Below are positions 14,389 to 22,446 of a stretch of DNA of 33,809 nucleotides, piece by piece. Below the pieces are notes generated by a model that did no database searches, was not told where the DNA came from, and was given only the letters and a program-made list of their open reading frames with translations. Within the stretch, counting starts at the first letter, position 1. Every line of letters begins with the position of its first letter. This DNA is from Clostridiaceae bacterium (GTDB lineage Bacteria; Bacillota; Clostridia; Lachnospirales; Lachnospiraceae): the NCBI GenBank assembly GCA_910575585.1, contig CAJTGF010000060.1, positions 1 to 33,809 of the forward strand, in the 5' to 3' direction. The translations under genes and the position numbers were made by a program.

Positions 14389-14892
14389 ATGCATGTGCAG
14401 CGTTCAACAGCGGAAGAGATTGCGGTAGCGGCAGCCACGGAGGCGCTGAACCGCCATGAAAAGCAGAATCAGAGAAACAAGCGGGTGAAGATATTTCAGA
14501 ACACCAAGAAGCTGATGGAGAATTATAACCGTATCTGTCAGAGCGTGGAGGAGGGGATTTCCGACATATCAGAAGTAGAGACGGAGGAAGATATCAGCGA
14601 ATACACGGAAGAGGAGATCCTTATTAACAGCATATTGAAGAGTAAGCTGCGGAGTATTGTTATGATCGCGCACATTGATAAATGTCTAAAACTGTTGGAG
14701 AATGAGCAGATACGGAAGAATACCCATGAGAAATATCTGGCGTTTACATGCTTCTATCTGGACGGGATGACCCATGAGAGCATAGCGGAGGTGTTGGGCT
14801 GCGCGGAAAAAACGTCACGACGGTGGATAACGGAATTAACGTCTATACTTGGTGTTTATCTGTTCGGCTCTGACGCGCTTATGCTGGATTAG
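14389..14892 (+). CDS. ArpU/RinA-like late transcription regulator (167 aa)
   Basis: The C-terminal 60 residues ('EKYLAFTCFYLDGMTHESIAEVLGCAEKTSRRWITELTSILGVYLFG') form a sigma-70 region 4-like helix-turn-helix, as in ArpU/RinA late regulators of Firmicutes phages. The N-terminal half is helical and charged. ATG 14389 has GAGAGGAGGAG. It is the last gene before the TGTCC-repeat promoter at 14909-14953 and the packaging genes, the usual place for the activator of late transcription. Confidence 0.75.
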   Translation: MHVQRSTAEEIAVAAATEALNRHEKQNQRNKRVKIFQNTKKLMENYNRICQSVEEGISDISEVETEEDISEYTEEEILINSILKSKLRSIVMIAHIDKCLKLLENEQIRKNTHEKYLAFTCFYLDGMTHESIAEVLGCAEKTSRRWITELTSILGVYLFGSDALMLD

Positions 14893-14908
14893 GAGAGTGA
14901 CAGAAACA

Positions 14909-14953
14909 TGTCCAAAACGTGTCCTTGCAATGTCCGTTTAAATGATTTATAAT
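14909..14953 (+). promoter_or_regulatory. late-type promoter with three in-phase TGTCC repeats
   Basis: TGTCC occurs at 14909-14913, 14920-14924 and 14931-14935, exactly 11 bp apart, so all three lie on one face of the helix. They surround TTGCAA (14925-14930), followed by a 17-bp spacer and consensus TATAAT (14948-14953). This is the look of an activator-dependent promoter with an imperfect -35; the ArpU-like protein encoded just upstream is the obvious candidate activator (inference). Confidence 0.7.
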
Positions 14954-14959
14954 GATATC

Positions 14960-15133
14960 GTGCATAATTGGATACAGAAAAAATGCATGATTCTCCCTCT
15001 TTACATATACAGCCATTAGGTGTTACAGCCTGGTGGCTGATTTAGACGGTATACCGTCAATAGACCTGGTTTTGGACTCTCCATCCAGACATTCCAGGCG
15101 GAGAAAGGCACCCTAGAGATAGGGTGTCTTTTT
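14960..15133 (+). ncRNA. candidate structured RNA of about 170 nt between late promoter and terminator
   Basis: No protein frame is evident, but the stretch begins just after the TATAAT at 14948 and ends in a strong terminator at 15107-15133, forming a complete short transcription unit. It contains a hairpin CAGCC-TGGT-GGCTG (15026-15039), a palindrome GACGGTATACCGTC (15045-15058), and nested arms CCTGG/CCAGG (15065-15069 with 15094-15098) and TCTCC/GGAGA (15078-15082 with 15100-15104), which cannot all form at once. It could be a phage small RNA, or a leader where the late activator or an antiterminator lets polymerase pass the terminator, like pR'-tR' of lambda. The 5' end is inferred. Confidence 0.5.
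15107..15133 (+). terminator. intrinsic terminator ending the candidate RNA
   Basis: GGCACCCTA (15107-15115) pairs with TAGGGTGTC (15120-15128) over a GAGA loop, followed by five T. Confidence 0.85.
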
Positions 15134-15143
15134 CATGTATACA

Positions 15144-15172
15144 TTGACAAATGCGAACATATGTTCTATAAT
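15144..15172 (+). promoter_or_regulatory. consensus promoter with LexA (SOS) box in the spacer
   Basis: TTGACA (15144-15149), 17-bp spacer and TATAAT (15167-15172), a perfect sigma-A promoter. The spacer and first -10 base hold CGAACATATGTTCT (15154-15167) with the perfect palindrome GAACATATGTTC, matching the Gram-positive LexA box (GAAC-N4-GTTC). LexA bound here would block polymerase, so the genes from 15303 should be silent until DNA damage. Confidence 0.8.
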
Positions 15173-15263
15173 TTCAATATGGTGAATAGGACAGTAAGCT
15201 ATTGAGTATCATAATAAACAAATCCCAATAAGCATATTTGGTAAGATTTTCCAGTACGGCATA

Positions 15264-15272
15264 TGCTATAAT
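15264..15272 (+). promoter_or_regulatory. possible second promoter, extended -10
   Basis: TGCTATAAT (15264-15272) is an extended -10 element (TGnTATAAT) 30 nt before the ATG at 15303. No -35 is visible at 17 bp, which extended -10 promoters can do without. It would give basal expression independent of the SOS promoter. Confidence 0.5.
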
Positions 15273-15302
15273 GTAGAAAAATGTCGGATTGGAGAGTACG
15301 AT

Positions 15303-16202
15303 ATGAATACAAGAAACATAAAATTTCAATATTTTGGAATGGTAAGACAGAAAAGAGAAGGAGATAGCTGGAAAGGACTCGGGAAATTTGATGTAATTAC
15401 ATGGGTTAATAATATAAAAATTAAAGATTTATTAAGACAGCCATTAAACTTAGGGGATACAAAGGGACAAGTAGAAAAAATAGAATATTCAGAGAAAGAA
15501 GACGTTTGGGTAATACGTTTTATGAAGTTGAGAGAAGATAACATCCCATCCATAGCAAAAAGAAATCAAGAAGCTAAAGGAATTGAATTGGCAGATGATG
15601 AATATATTGGAGAAGATATTTACATGTTATATGATAATCGGGTTGGGGTAGCAATGATTCAATCTAATCGTTTTTCACTTGGTATAAAAAGATTATCCGA
15701 ACTTATTTCTCATGTTTGGGGAAAAGATGAGGAAAGGATAGCAATCAAGCCTATTTCACAGGATATAAATTTAAAAAGTAAACGGAGAAAATATCGGACG
15801 ATAGAACTTTCGTTTGCGAATATACAAAAAGAAGAATTGGATGAAAGGAGTTCTTTAAGTCGTCTTAAAAGCTTTTACCAGAAGTTTTATGGTATTTCCG
15901 GAACAATAAAAATAGGAATTGGAAGAACAAAAAATGGTACACTAAATATCGATGAAGTCGAGCATTTAATAGAAGAAGTGAAGACAGATCCATCTATAGT
16001 AGGAGCCCGAATTAAGGTAAAGGATGATGATAAGGCATATATTGAAACAGTTGATTTGTTTGATAATATATATAATGATATTATAGAATTTAAAACCCAA
16101 GAAAAGACAGTATTGAATCCAGAATATGTGGCACGAAATATGATAAAATATTACAAAGATAGAAAAAACGAATTGGCCGGTAAAATGATTCAAGCAAAAT
16201 GA
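15303..16202 (+). CDS. unknown soluble accessory protein (299 aa), SOS-controlled cassette gene 1
   Basis: I do not recognise the family with certainty; the start 'MNTRNIKFQYFGMV' and size recall uncharacterised phage/defence-island proteins (DUF6731-like is a guess). No signal peptide or membrane helix. The N-terminal 170 residues are beta-rich ('FMKLREDNIPSIA', 'EDIYMLYDNRVGVAMIQSNR'), the rest mixed, with 'IVGARIKVKDDDKAYIETVDLFDN' near the C-terminus. ATG 15303 has TTGGAGAG. The DNA is much more AT-rich than flanking phage genes, by inspection about one third G+C, which points to recent acquisition. The next gene (membrane protein) starts 16 nt after the stop, so the two form one operon behind the LexA-box promoter. 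Confidence 0.75.
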   Translation: MNTRNIKFQYFGMVRQKREGDSWKGLGKFDVITWVNNIKIKDLLRQPLNLGDTKGQVEKIEYSEKEDVWVIRFMKLREDNIPSIAKRNQEAKGIELADDEYIGEDIYMLYDNRVGVAMIQSNRFSLGIKRLSELISHVWGKDEERIAIKPISQDINLKSKRRKYRTIELSFANIQKEELDERSSLSRLKSFYQKFYGISGTIKIGIGRTKNGTLNIDEVEHLIEEVKTDPSIVGARIKVKDDDKAYIETVDLFDNIYNDIIEFKTQEKTVLNPEYVARNMIKYYKDRKNELAGKMIQAK

Positions 16203-16218
16203 AAAAAGGGGGCTTGAG

Positions 16219-16758
16219 ATGGCGCTAATAGGGTATTATATTGAAAGATGCTATCCTTATGTAATTTCAGCCATAATTTCAGCAATACTTTTTCATCTGA
16301 AAATTGATATTAGGATGGATGTTAATTATACGGAATTACTTAATGGGTTAGTAAATTTGGAATCAATTGTTATTGGATTTATTGGCGCAATTATGCCAGT
16401 TGTTTTGAGCATGAGAAATGAATCAAAATTTGTTAGGTATATTTTTGAAAAGGATAAAAAGGGTCTGTTTGGAAAATATGTAAAATCAACTATTTTTGTT
16501 GGATTAGTTGGTACATCCGTTTCATTAATGATGCATGTTCGAAACAGTATGAGTGTTAGAATATCAAGTTTTATATACTATTTTTGGATATTTACAACTT
16601 TATTATTTTTGTTTTCCACTTATAGAAGTATGTCACATATGGTAGATTTGATTTTTTCTAAAGATACTACAGATGAAAAAGATTTAGACCAAAAAGGAAT
16701 ATCCAGTACCCATGCAGAGATAGAAATAAAAGAAGAATTTAAGAACCCTAATTTATAG
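16219..16758 (+). CDS. four-helix membrane protein (179 aa), SOS-controlled cassette gene 2
   Basis: ATG 16219 with AAAAAAGGGGG. Hydrophobic segments at about 12-27, 47-64, 90-106 and 117-134 predict four membrane helices; residues 66-90 and the last 40 are charged and probably cytoplasmic (C-terminus 'HAEIEIKEEFKNPNL'). No family recognised. The same AT-rich composition and tight linkage to the preceding gene suggest they were acquired together. A soluble protein paired with a small membrane protein is the pattern of sensor-plus-membrane-effector defence or abortive infection modules; that is a hypothesis. Confidence 0.75.
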   Translation: MALIGYYIERCYPYVISAIISAILFHLKIDIRMDVNYTELLNGLVNLESIVIGFIGAIMPVVLSMRNESKFVRYIFEKDKKGLFGKYVKSTIFVGLVGTSVSLMMHVRNSMSVRISSFIYYFWIFTTLLFLFSTYRSMSHMVDLIFSKDTTDEKDLDQKGISSTHAEIEIKEEFKNPNL

Positions 16759-16812
16759 TAGTTTTTATTTTGGACTACAGTATAGAGAATTTAATAGCAG
16801 AAAATGAGTATC

Positions 16813-16834
16813 CATCTATCCAGATGTCTTTTTT
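16813..16834 (+). terminator. intrinsic terminator after the two-gene cassette
   Basis: CATCT (16813-16817) and AGATG (16822-16826) pair over a 4-nt loop, followed by TCTTTTTTTA. The stem is short but the T-run is long. It would close the cassette transcript. Confidence 0.55.
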
Positions 16835-16913
16835 TATCAAAACAAAAATGAAATGGATGAAAGATGGATGTGGATGTCTCTTTTCTTTTCCCAAAAACAA
16901 ATACAGACCGATT

Positions 16914-16944
16914 AAGAGGTAGCCTCGCCGCCTCTTTTAATTTT
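16914..16944 (+). terminator. weak hairpin before the terminase gene
   Basis: AAGAGG (16914-16919) and CCTCTT (16931-16936) followed by TTAATTTT. GAGG/CCTC at 16916-16925 offers an alternative small stem. It could be a second terminator or an attenuator. The surrounding 16835-16975 holds no gene and no clear promoter; TTTTCCCAAAA occurs twice (about 16887 and 16942). Confidence 0.4.
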
Positions 16945-16975
16945 CCCAAAACCGACGAACAGGAGGTGACCCCAC

Positions 16976-17746
16976 ATGGCCAGAGCGCCAGATCCAAGAA
17001 TAGAACAAGCAAAGGCCATGTACCTGAAAGGCATGAAATTAGTGGAAATCGCAAGCCGACTAAATCTCCCGGAAGGCACGATCCGCCGCTGGAAGTGTAC
17101 CCATGGATGGGGCAAGGAAGGAGGCGAACGTTCGGATAAAGAAAGCGAACGTTCGGAAAAGAAGAGAAAGAGGAAGCAAGGCGCACAGCCGGGGAACAAG
17201 AATAGTTCCGGTGGTCCGCCAAAGAATAGAAAGGCAGAAAAATACGGCTTCTTCTCTAAGTATCTCCCGGATGAAACCCGGGAGATTTTTTCTGCCGTTG
17301 ATCAGGCCAATCCTCTGGACCTGTTGTGGCATCAGATACAGATCGCCTATGCTGCTATCATCCGGGCGCAGAGAATCGCCTATGTAAAAGACCAGGACGA
17401 TAAGACCATAGAGAAGGTTGGCCATAAAGATGGAGAGCAGGTGACAGAAGAGCGTTGGGAAGTACAGCAGGCCTGGGACAAACAAAACGAGTTTATGAAA
17501 GCACAAGCCCGCGCCCAGGCAGAGTTGCGGGCTATGATCAAACAGTACGATGAAATGCTCCACAAGGATTGGGAGTCTGTCAGCCAGGAGCAGAGGGCGA
17601 GGCTTTCAAAGCTTAAGGCTGAAACCGAAAGGATCAAAAAAGAAAACGACAATGACAACGGAGACGGAGTGGTGTACGACTGGATAGCAAGCGTTACCGG
17701 GGAGGTATCAGAGGCATCAAAAGAGAAAGGGGACAGCGATGAATGA
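16976..17746 (+). CDS. terminase small subunit (256 aa)
   Basis: Binds the packaging site and feeds DNA to the large subunit. N-terminal helix-turn-helix at about 7-42 ('IEQAKAMYLKGMKLVEIASR...EGTIRRWKC') is the PBSX/YqaS-type TerS DNA-binding domain, followed by a basic linker with 'GAQPGNKNSSGGPPKNRKAEKYGFF' and a helical oligomerisation region. The C-terminus is acidic. Start ATG 16976 has AGGAGGTGACC. It overlaps TerL by 4 nt. Confidence 0.85.
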   Translation: MARAPDPRIEQAKAMYLKGMKLVEIASRLNLPEGTIRRWKCTHGWGKEGGERSDKESERSEKKRKRKQGAQPGNKNSSGGPPKNRKAEKYGFFSKYLPDETREIFSAVDQANPLDLLWHQIQIAYAAIIRAQRIAYVKDQDDKTIEKVGHKDGEQVTEERWEVQQAWDKQNEFMKAQARAQAELRAMIKQYDEMLHKDWESVSQEQRARLSKLKAETERIKKENDNDNGDGVVYDWIASVTGEVSEASKEKGDSDE

Positions 17747-19227
17747 GCACGAACAATGCCATGTTGCGCCGCCGCTTTTTTGCGGAGCGGATACCCTTAT
17801 ACCGCAAGGATCCGGTCCTATTCGCAAATGAAGTCCTGCGGTTTAAGCCTGACAACTGGCAGCAGAAAGCCCTTATGGATTTGGCAGGGAATCCCAAGGT
17901 TGCTATCAAATCCGGCCAGGGCGTGGGAAAGACCGGAATGGAGGCAGTGGCGCTTTTATGGTTCCTGTCCTGTTTCCCGTATCCCCGTGTTGTGGCCACC
18001 GCCCCTACAAAGCAGCAGCTCCATGACGTGCTTTGGTCAGAGATCAGCAAATGGATGAGTCGTTCGCCGCTGCTCTCATCAATCCTTAAATGGACAAAGA
18101 CCTATATTTATATGATAGGCAATGAAAAGCGTTGGTTCGCAGTAGCCAGGACCGCCACCAAGCCGGAAAACATGCAGGGATTCCACGAGGACAACATGCT
18201 CTTTATCGTGGATGAAGCCTCTGGCGTTGCGGATCCAATCATGGAAGCGATACTCGGCACTCTGACCGGAGAAAATAACAAATTGCTCATGTGCGGGAAT
18301 CCCACAAGGACTTCCAGCACATTTTTTGACGCTTTCAACGGAGACAGAGCCCTTTATCAATGCCATACCGTGTCCTCCGCAGACAGCCCCAGAACAAATA
18401 AGCAGAACATCCGGTCGCTTATACGCAAATACGGCAAGGACAGCAATGTGGTGCTTGTCAGGGTTTACGGGGAGTTTCCTAAGCAGGAAGATGATGTGTT
18501 TATCATACTCTCTGTTATTGAACAATGTGGAAGCCGAATATATGAACTTCCAGAAGATAAAGGCATGCCGTACATCATATTTGGAGTGGATGTTGCGAGA
18601 TTTGGAGACGATGAGACAGTCATATACAGGAATGTCAAGGGGAAACTGAAAATGGTTGCGCGCAGGCGGGGACAGGATCTAATGGCTACCGTTGGGGATA
18701 TTGTTGCCCAATACAGGAAAGTGATCCGGGAGTTTCCGGAATATGGCGGAAGAATTTATGTCAATATTGATGATACAGGGGTGGGAGGCGGAGTAACAGA
18801 CCGTCTAAGAGAGGTAAAGCGCGAGGAGAAATTGAATCGCCTTTTTGTCATACCAATCAATGCGGCGGAAAAGATCGAGACGGATACAAAGGAGGGCAAG
18901 GAGGCGGCAGAGCGCTATAATAATCTTACTACGCATATGTGGGCCGTTCTGCGGGACTTGTTGGAGAACAGACAGATCGAGATTGAAGACGACGCGGAAA
19001 CTTTTGCCCAGATATCTGTCAGGAAATATTTTATGGCGTCAAATGGGAAGCTGGAACTTGAAAGCAAAAAAGAGATGAAAAAGCGGGGGGTAAGATCACC
19101 GGACAGAGGAGATGCGGCGGCCCTTTCCGTTTATCTTGGAAAAGTTAAGAAATACACGGGAAGCGCGCCTGGTAAAGAAGTGATCAGCAGACTTAACAAA
19201 TCCAGCTATTGGCAAAATGGAAGGTGA
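17743..19227 (+). CDS. terminase large subunit (494 aa)
   Basis: ATP-driven DNA packaging motor and nuclease. Walker A SGQGVGKT at 57-64; Walker B LFIVDEAS with D157/E158; RNase H-like nuclease with D283 ('FGVDVARFGDDE'), D343/D344 ('NIDDTGVGGG') and D457 ('DRGDAAALS'). All catalytic acids are present and the length is normal. Start ATG 17743 overlaps the TerS stop (ATGA). Confidence 0.93.
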   Translation: MSTNNAMLRRRFFAERIPLYRKDPVLFANEVLRFKPDNWQQKALMDLAGNPKVAIKSGQGVGKTGMEAVALLWFLSCFPYPRVVATAPTKQQLHDVLWSEISKWMSRSPLLSSILKWTKTYIYMIGNEKRWFAVARTATKPENMQGFHEDNMLFIVDEASGVADPIMEAILGTLTGENNKLLMCGNPTRTSSTFFDAFNGDRALYQCHTVSSADSPRTNKQNIRSLIRKYGKDSNVVLVRVYGEFPKQEDDVFIILSVIEQCGSRIYELPEDKGMPYIIFGVDVARFGDDETVIYRNVKGKLKMVARRRGQDLMATVGDIVAQYRKVIREFPEYGGRIYVNIDDTGVGGGVTDRLREVKREEKLNRLFVIPINAAEKIETDTKEGKEAAERYNNLTTHMWAVLRDLLENRQIEIEDDAETFAQISVRKYFMASNGKLELESKKEMKKRGVRSPDRGDAAALSVYLGKVKKYTGSAPGKEVISRLNKSSYWQNGR

Positions 19228-19241
19228 GGTGAGGCAGCAGG

Positions 19242-20639
19242 ATGTCAGGTAAGGAAATTGGCCGGATAGGTCAGAGACGATATGGCGGAACTATTTATGA
19301 GGAGTTTTTACATGAATTAAGAGGGAAAAGAGGGATAGAAGTCTACAGAGAAATGTCTGAAAACGACGATGTAGTAGGCGCTATCCTCTTTGCGATTGAA
19401 ATGCTGGTGAGACAGTGTAAGTGGAATGTTGAACCTGGAGGAAACACCGCAAAGGATAAAGAAGCCGCTGAATTTGTGAAAAGCTGTATGAACGATATGC
19501 AGGACACATGGATAGATACGATATCCGAGATACTGTCTTTCCTTACCTATGGATGGAGCTTTCATGAGATTGTATATAAGCGCCGCATGGGGAATACAAA
19601 CGATTCCCGGACCAGAAGCAAATATGATGATGGCCTGATCGGGTGGAAGAAACTGCCGATCAGGGCGCAGGAGACGCTTTATCAGTGGGAATATGATAAT
19701 GAGGACAACCTTTTGGGAATGACGCAGATGCCTCCTCCGGATTTCGGAATCTTCACGATCCCATTAGAAAAGGCGCTGCTCTTTCGGACAAAAAGCCGTA
19801 AAAACAATCCGGAAGGAAGGAGTATTTTAAGGAACTCTTACCGCTCCTGGTATTTTAAACGAAGGATTCAGGAGATTGAAGGAATTGGTATTGAGAGGGA
19901 CTTGGCCGGACTTCCGGTGATCTATGCCCCGGGGGATTTGGATATATGGGACAGCACTGTGGAAGAAAACGTCAGAGTCAGGCTGTGGTTGGAGGATATG
20001 GTGAGACATATCCGGAGAGACGAAATGGAGGGGATTGTTCTCCCCCATGGCTATGAGTTAAAGCTGTTGAGTTCTGCAGGCACCAGGCAATTTGATACTA
20101 ATACGATCATCAACCGTTACGATACCAGAATCGCTATGACAGTATTGGCGGATTTCATTTTCCTGGGACATGATAAAACAGGGAGCTGGGCGTTAAGCTC
20201 CGATAAAACGCAGTTATTCGCTGTTGCCATAGGAGCGTTCCTGGATATCATCTGTGAGACATTTAACAGTCAAGGGATACCGGCTCTCATAGACCTTAAC
20301 AGAGAGCATTTTGCGGGTATTATGGAATATCCTAAGATGACGCATGGGGATATTGAGGATGTGGATATTACAAAGGTTTCAGCGTTCATAAAAGATATGG
20401 TGGGGATTGGCGTTTTGATTCCGGATGACGGTCTGGAGGACTACATCCGTCAGGCGGGGCATCTTCCGGGAAAGACCTATGAGATGATGAGGGAGGAACG
20501 AAAACAGCAGCAGGAGTCGAACCAGCCCCCAGAGTCCGGACCATTTGGCGATGTTGGTTCAGACGCTGAAGGAGACGGGGGACCGGATGAAAAGACTGAC
20601 GCGGCCAAAAGACGCCTGGGAAGGGAGACCGGCATATGA
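19242..20639 (+). CDS. portal protein, DUF935/Mu gp29-like (465 aa)
   Basis: Forms the dodecameric ring at the capsid vertex through which DNA passes. The start 'GRIGQRRYGGTIYEEFLHEL' and 'YREMSENDDVVGAILFAIEMLVRQCKWNVEP', then 'LTYGWSFHEIVYKRR', match DUF935 portals. The C-terminal tail is Pro/Gly/Asp-rich. ATG 19242 has GAGGTGAGGCAGCAGG. Its position between TerL and the MuF protein is standard. Confidence 0.85.
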   Translation: MSGKEIGRIGQRRYGGTIYEEFLHELRGKRGIEVYREMSENDDVVGAILFAIEMLVRQCKWNVEPGGNTAKDKEAAEFVKSCMNDMQDTWIDTISEILSFLTYGWSFHEIVYKRRMGNTNDSRTRSKYDDGLIGWKKLPIRAQETLYQWEYDNEDNLLGMTQMPPPDFGIFTIPLEKALLFRTKSRKNNPEGRSILRNSYRSWYFKRRIQEIEGIGIERDLAGLPVIYAPGDLDIWDSTVEENVRVRLWLEDMVRHIRRDEMEGIVLPHGYELKLLSSAGTRQFDTNTIINRYDTRIAMTVLADFIFLGHDKTGSWALSSDKTQLFAVAIGAFLDIICETFNSQGIPALIDLNREHFAGIMEYPKMTHGDIEDVDITKVSAFIKDMVGIGVLIPDDGLEDYIRQAGHLPGKTYEMMREERKQQQESNQPPESGPFGDVGSDAEGDGGPDEKTDAAKRRLGRETGI

Positions 20640-22108
20640 GATTCCGGATGCTTGCTCCATCACGGGTAAAAAAGGCAAAAACAGAAGGAAGCCAGGAAGT
20701 GCTGCGCCGTCTTGAAGAGTTTTTGGAAAATAATTGTGATGAGCCGGTTAAAATCTTATACGGCTTTTGGGAGGATCAGCAAAACGCGGTCACCTACCAA
20801 GAATTAAGACAAGCGGTCATTGATGGAATGATAGATCAGGAAACATTGCGTTTGTGGTCCCAGGATTATTCCGTTTTGATGGCGAACAGACTTAGGAGTC
20901 TGTGGACAGAAGCGATTGCGGCGGGGGCAGCAGGACAACCGATTCTTGACCGAGAGACATTTGCGTTTCAAACCCAGACTCCAGGCATATTGAACTGGAT
21001 CGATAAACATGGCGCGGAGTTTGTTACAGCCAGTACACAGGAGCAGAAAGACGCCATTGCGGCGCTTTTGACAAAGAAGATGAAAGACAGTCATACGGTT
21101 GATGAACTTGCGCGGCTCATAAGGCCCTGTATCGGGTTGACAGAACGTGATGCCAAAGCGGCAGTCAATCTTTATGATACCATTGTGGCGACCCTGACAA
21201 AGGATCATCCGAGAATGAAACCGGAAAATATTCGGAAGAAGGCGCTGGATGCCACCATGAAGTATGCAGAGAAAAAACACCGACAGCGGGCCATGACAAT
21301 TGCCCAGACAGAAAGCGCTTTTGCGTATAATCGGGGAGCTGATGAGGGGGTCCGGCAGGCCCAGTCAGAGAACCTGATCGGAAAGGTGATAAAACGATGG
21401 AGCACGTCTGGCGATGATCAGGTGTGCGGCGTATGCCGGGGCTTTGAGGGGATGGAGGTGGAAATGGACGAAGGGTTCCCATTTAAAGGCAGGAGTCTGT
21501 TTCCCGGACAGAATCTTTTACCTCCGGCACACCCAAGATGCGCATGCGCGGTGGAGTATATTGAGGCAGAACCACCGCGGATGCCATATGAGACCCAAGG
21601 TCCTCAAAAAGCTGATGAAGAAAATGAGGGTGAGCACCGCGGACCGCAGTATCTGGGATCGCTTGACGATACTTCGGATGCTATGGTAAAATCAAGTTTA
21701 GAAAAGCATGAATCTGAAATTGTGAAGAGCAATATTGAGAACGCTATTGTGGTAACTATGTCGGGGCTTATTTTTCAGTGTTATGGAAATAAAAACGGGG
21801 TGTATCCAAACGTAGATTTGGGGGATGAACTGATGAATGCCAGCGTTACGCACAACCATCCGTCAGGCTCTTTGAATGAGTATTCATTCAGCCAGGATGA
21901 TATTGATCTTTTTGTTGAATATAACCTTAAGCTGCTCCGTGGAATTGATGAAAAATATATCTATGAGCTTTCAAGAGAAAGAACTGACCTTGACAGCCAT
22001 GCTGCTTTGGAAGAATTGATAAATTCGAATGGCGATTTGGCAAGACATGAAGAAGTGATCGAAATTGCCAGAGGGTTAGGTATCGGATACCGGAGGTGGA
22101 AACGGTGA
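20636..22108 (+). CDS. MuF-like minor head protein fused to a JAMM-like C-terminal domain (490 aa)
   Basis: Residues about 1-310 are a phage Mu F/SPP1 gp7-type head morphogenesis protein ('MTIAQTESAFAYNRGADEG', 'DDQVCGVCRGFEG', 'PPAHPRCACAVEY'). After a linker, residues about 345-450 carry 'VTHNHPSGSLNEYSFSQDD' with H406, H408 and a downstream S-x2-D, the zinc-binding HxH...SxxD pattern of RadC/JAMM peptidases. MuF proteins often bear such variable C-terminal enzymes or toxins, which are thought to be packaged and injected. ATG 20636 overlaps the portal stop. Confidence 0.82.
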   Translation: MRFRMLAPSRVKKAKTEGSQEVLRRLEEFLENNCDEPVKILYGFWEDQQNAVTYQELRQAVIDGMIDQETLRLWSQDYSVLMANRLRSLWTEAIAAGAAGQPILDRETFAFQTQTPGILNWIDKHGAEFVTASTQEQKDAIAALLTKKMKDSHTVDELARLIRPCIGLTERDAKAAVNLYDTIVATLTKDHPRMKPENIRKKALDATMKYAEKKHRQRAMTIAQTESAFAYNRGADEGVRQAQSENLIGKVIKRWSTSGDDQVCGVCRGFEGMEVEMDEGFPFKGRSLFPGQNLLPPAHPRCACAVEYIEAEPPRMPYETQGPQKADEENEGEHRGPQYLGSLDDTSDAMVKSSLEKHESEIVKSNIENAIVVTMSGLIFQCYGNKNGVYPNVDLGDELMNASVTHNHPSGSLNEYSFSQDDIDLFVEYNLKLLRGIDEKYIYELSRERTDLDSHAALEELINSNGDLARHEEVIEIARGLGIGYRRWKR

Positions 22109-22392
22109 CAAAGGAAGAAATTCGTACGATCTTTAATGGATTGGAGGATACACAAAAAAAAGAAGTCGAAAAAACATTTCAAAGAAAGAGAAACCAGCTT
22201 TTTGAATGGAATAACGCGGAGCGGGAAAAAATCTGTGAGAAGCTGAAAAAAGAAGGAAGGTACAGAACAGGGCTGGATGCGACTAATACCCAGCCAGAAG
22301 TGAGGAAACTCTCGGAGGAGTACAACCGCCGGTTTGACGCGCTTTTGGAAGAATGTGTTTGTGAGATAATTGAACAAAGTAAATTGAAGTGA
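22105..22392 (+). CDS. small coiled-coil protein coupled to the MuF fusion (95 aa)
   Basis: GTG 22105 overlaps the TGA of the MuF gene (GTGA) and has GGAGG at 22092-22096; GTG 22096 is the other option. The product is wholly helical and charged ('KKEVEKTFQRKRNQLFEWNN'). It is followed directly by a terminator. Because it comes coupled to the MuF fusion, it could be a chaperone or immunity protein for the C-terminal domain (inference). Family unknown. Confidence 0.65.
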   Translation: MTKEEIRTIFNGLEDTQKKEVEKTFQRKRNQLFEWNNAEREKICEKLKKEGRYRTGLDATNTQPEVRKLSEEYNRRFDALLEECVCEIIEQSKLK

Positions 22393-22425
22393 AAAATACC
22401 ACCTGCCTGCGCAAGTGGTATTTTT
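22392..22425 (+). terminator. strong intrinsic terminator inside the head operon
   Basis: AAAAATACCAC (22392-22402) pairs perfectly with GTGGTATTTTT (22415-22425); the loop also pairs TGC/GCA. T- and A-rich arms make it work on both strands. It would separate the packaging genes from the capsid genes unless antitermination occurs. Confidence 0.85.
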
Positions 22426-22446
22426 ATGCGGAAAGAAGGTGATAAG

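Noticed and set aside
14960-15133. tRNA or known riboswitch
   Set aside because: No acceptor stem with CCA end or T-loop signature, and no riboswitch core I recognise.
16864-17139. 91-aa plus-strand frame before terminase
   Set aside because: Overlaps the TerS start in another frame and lacks a ribosome site.
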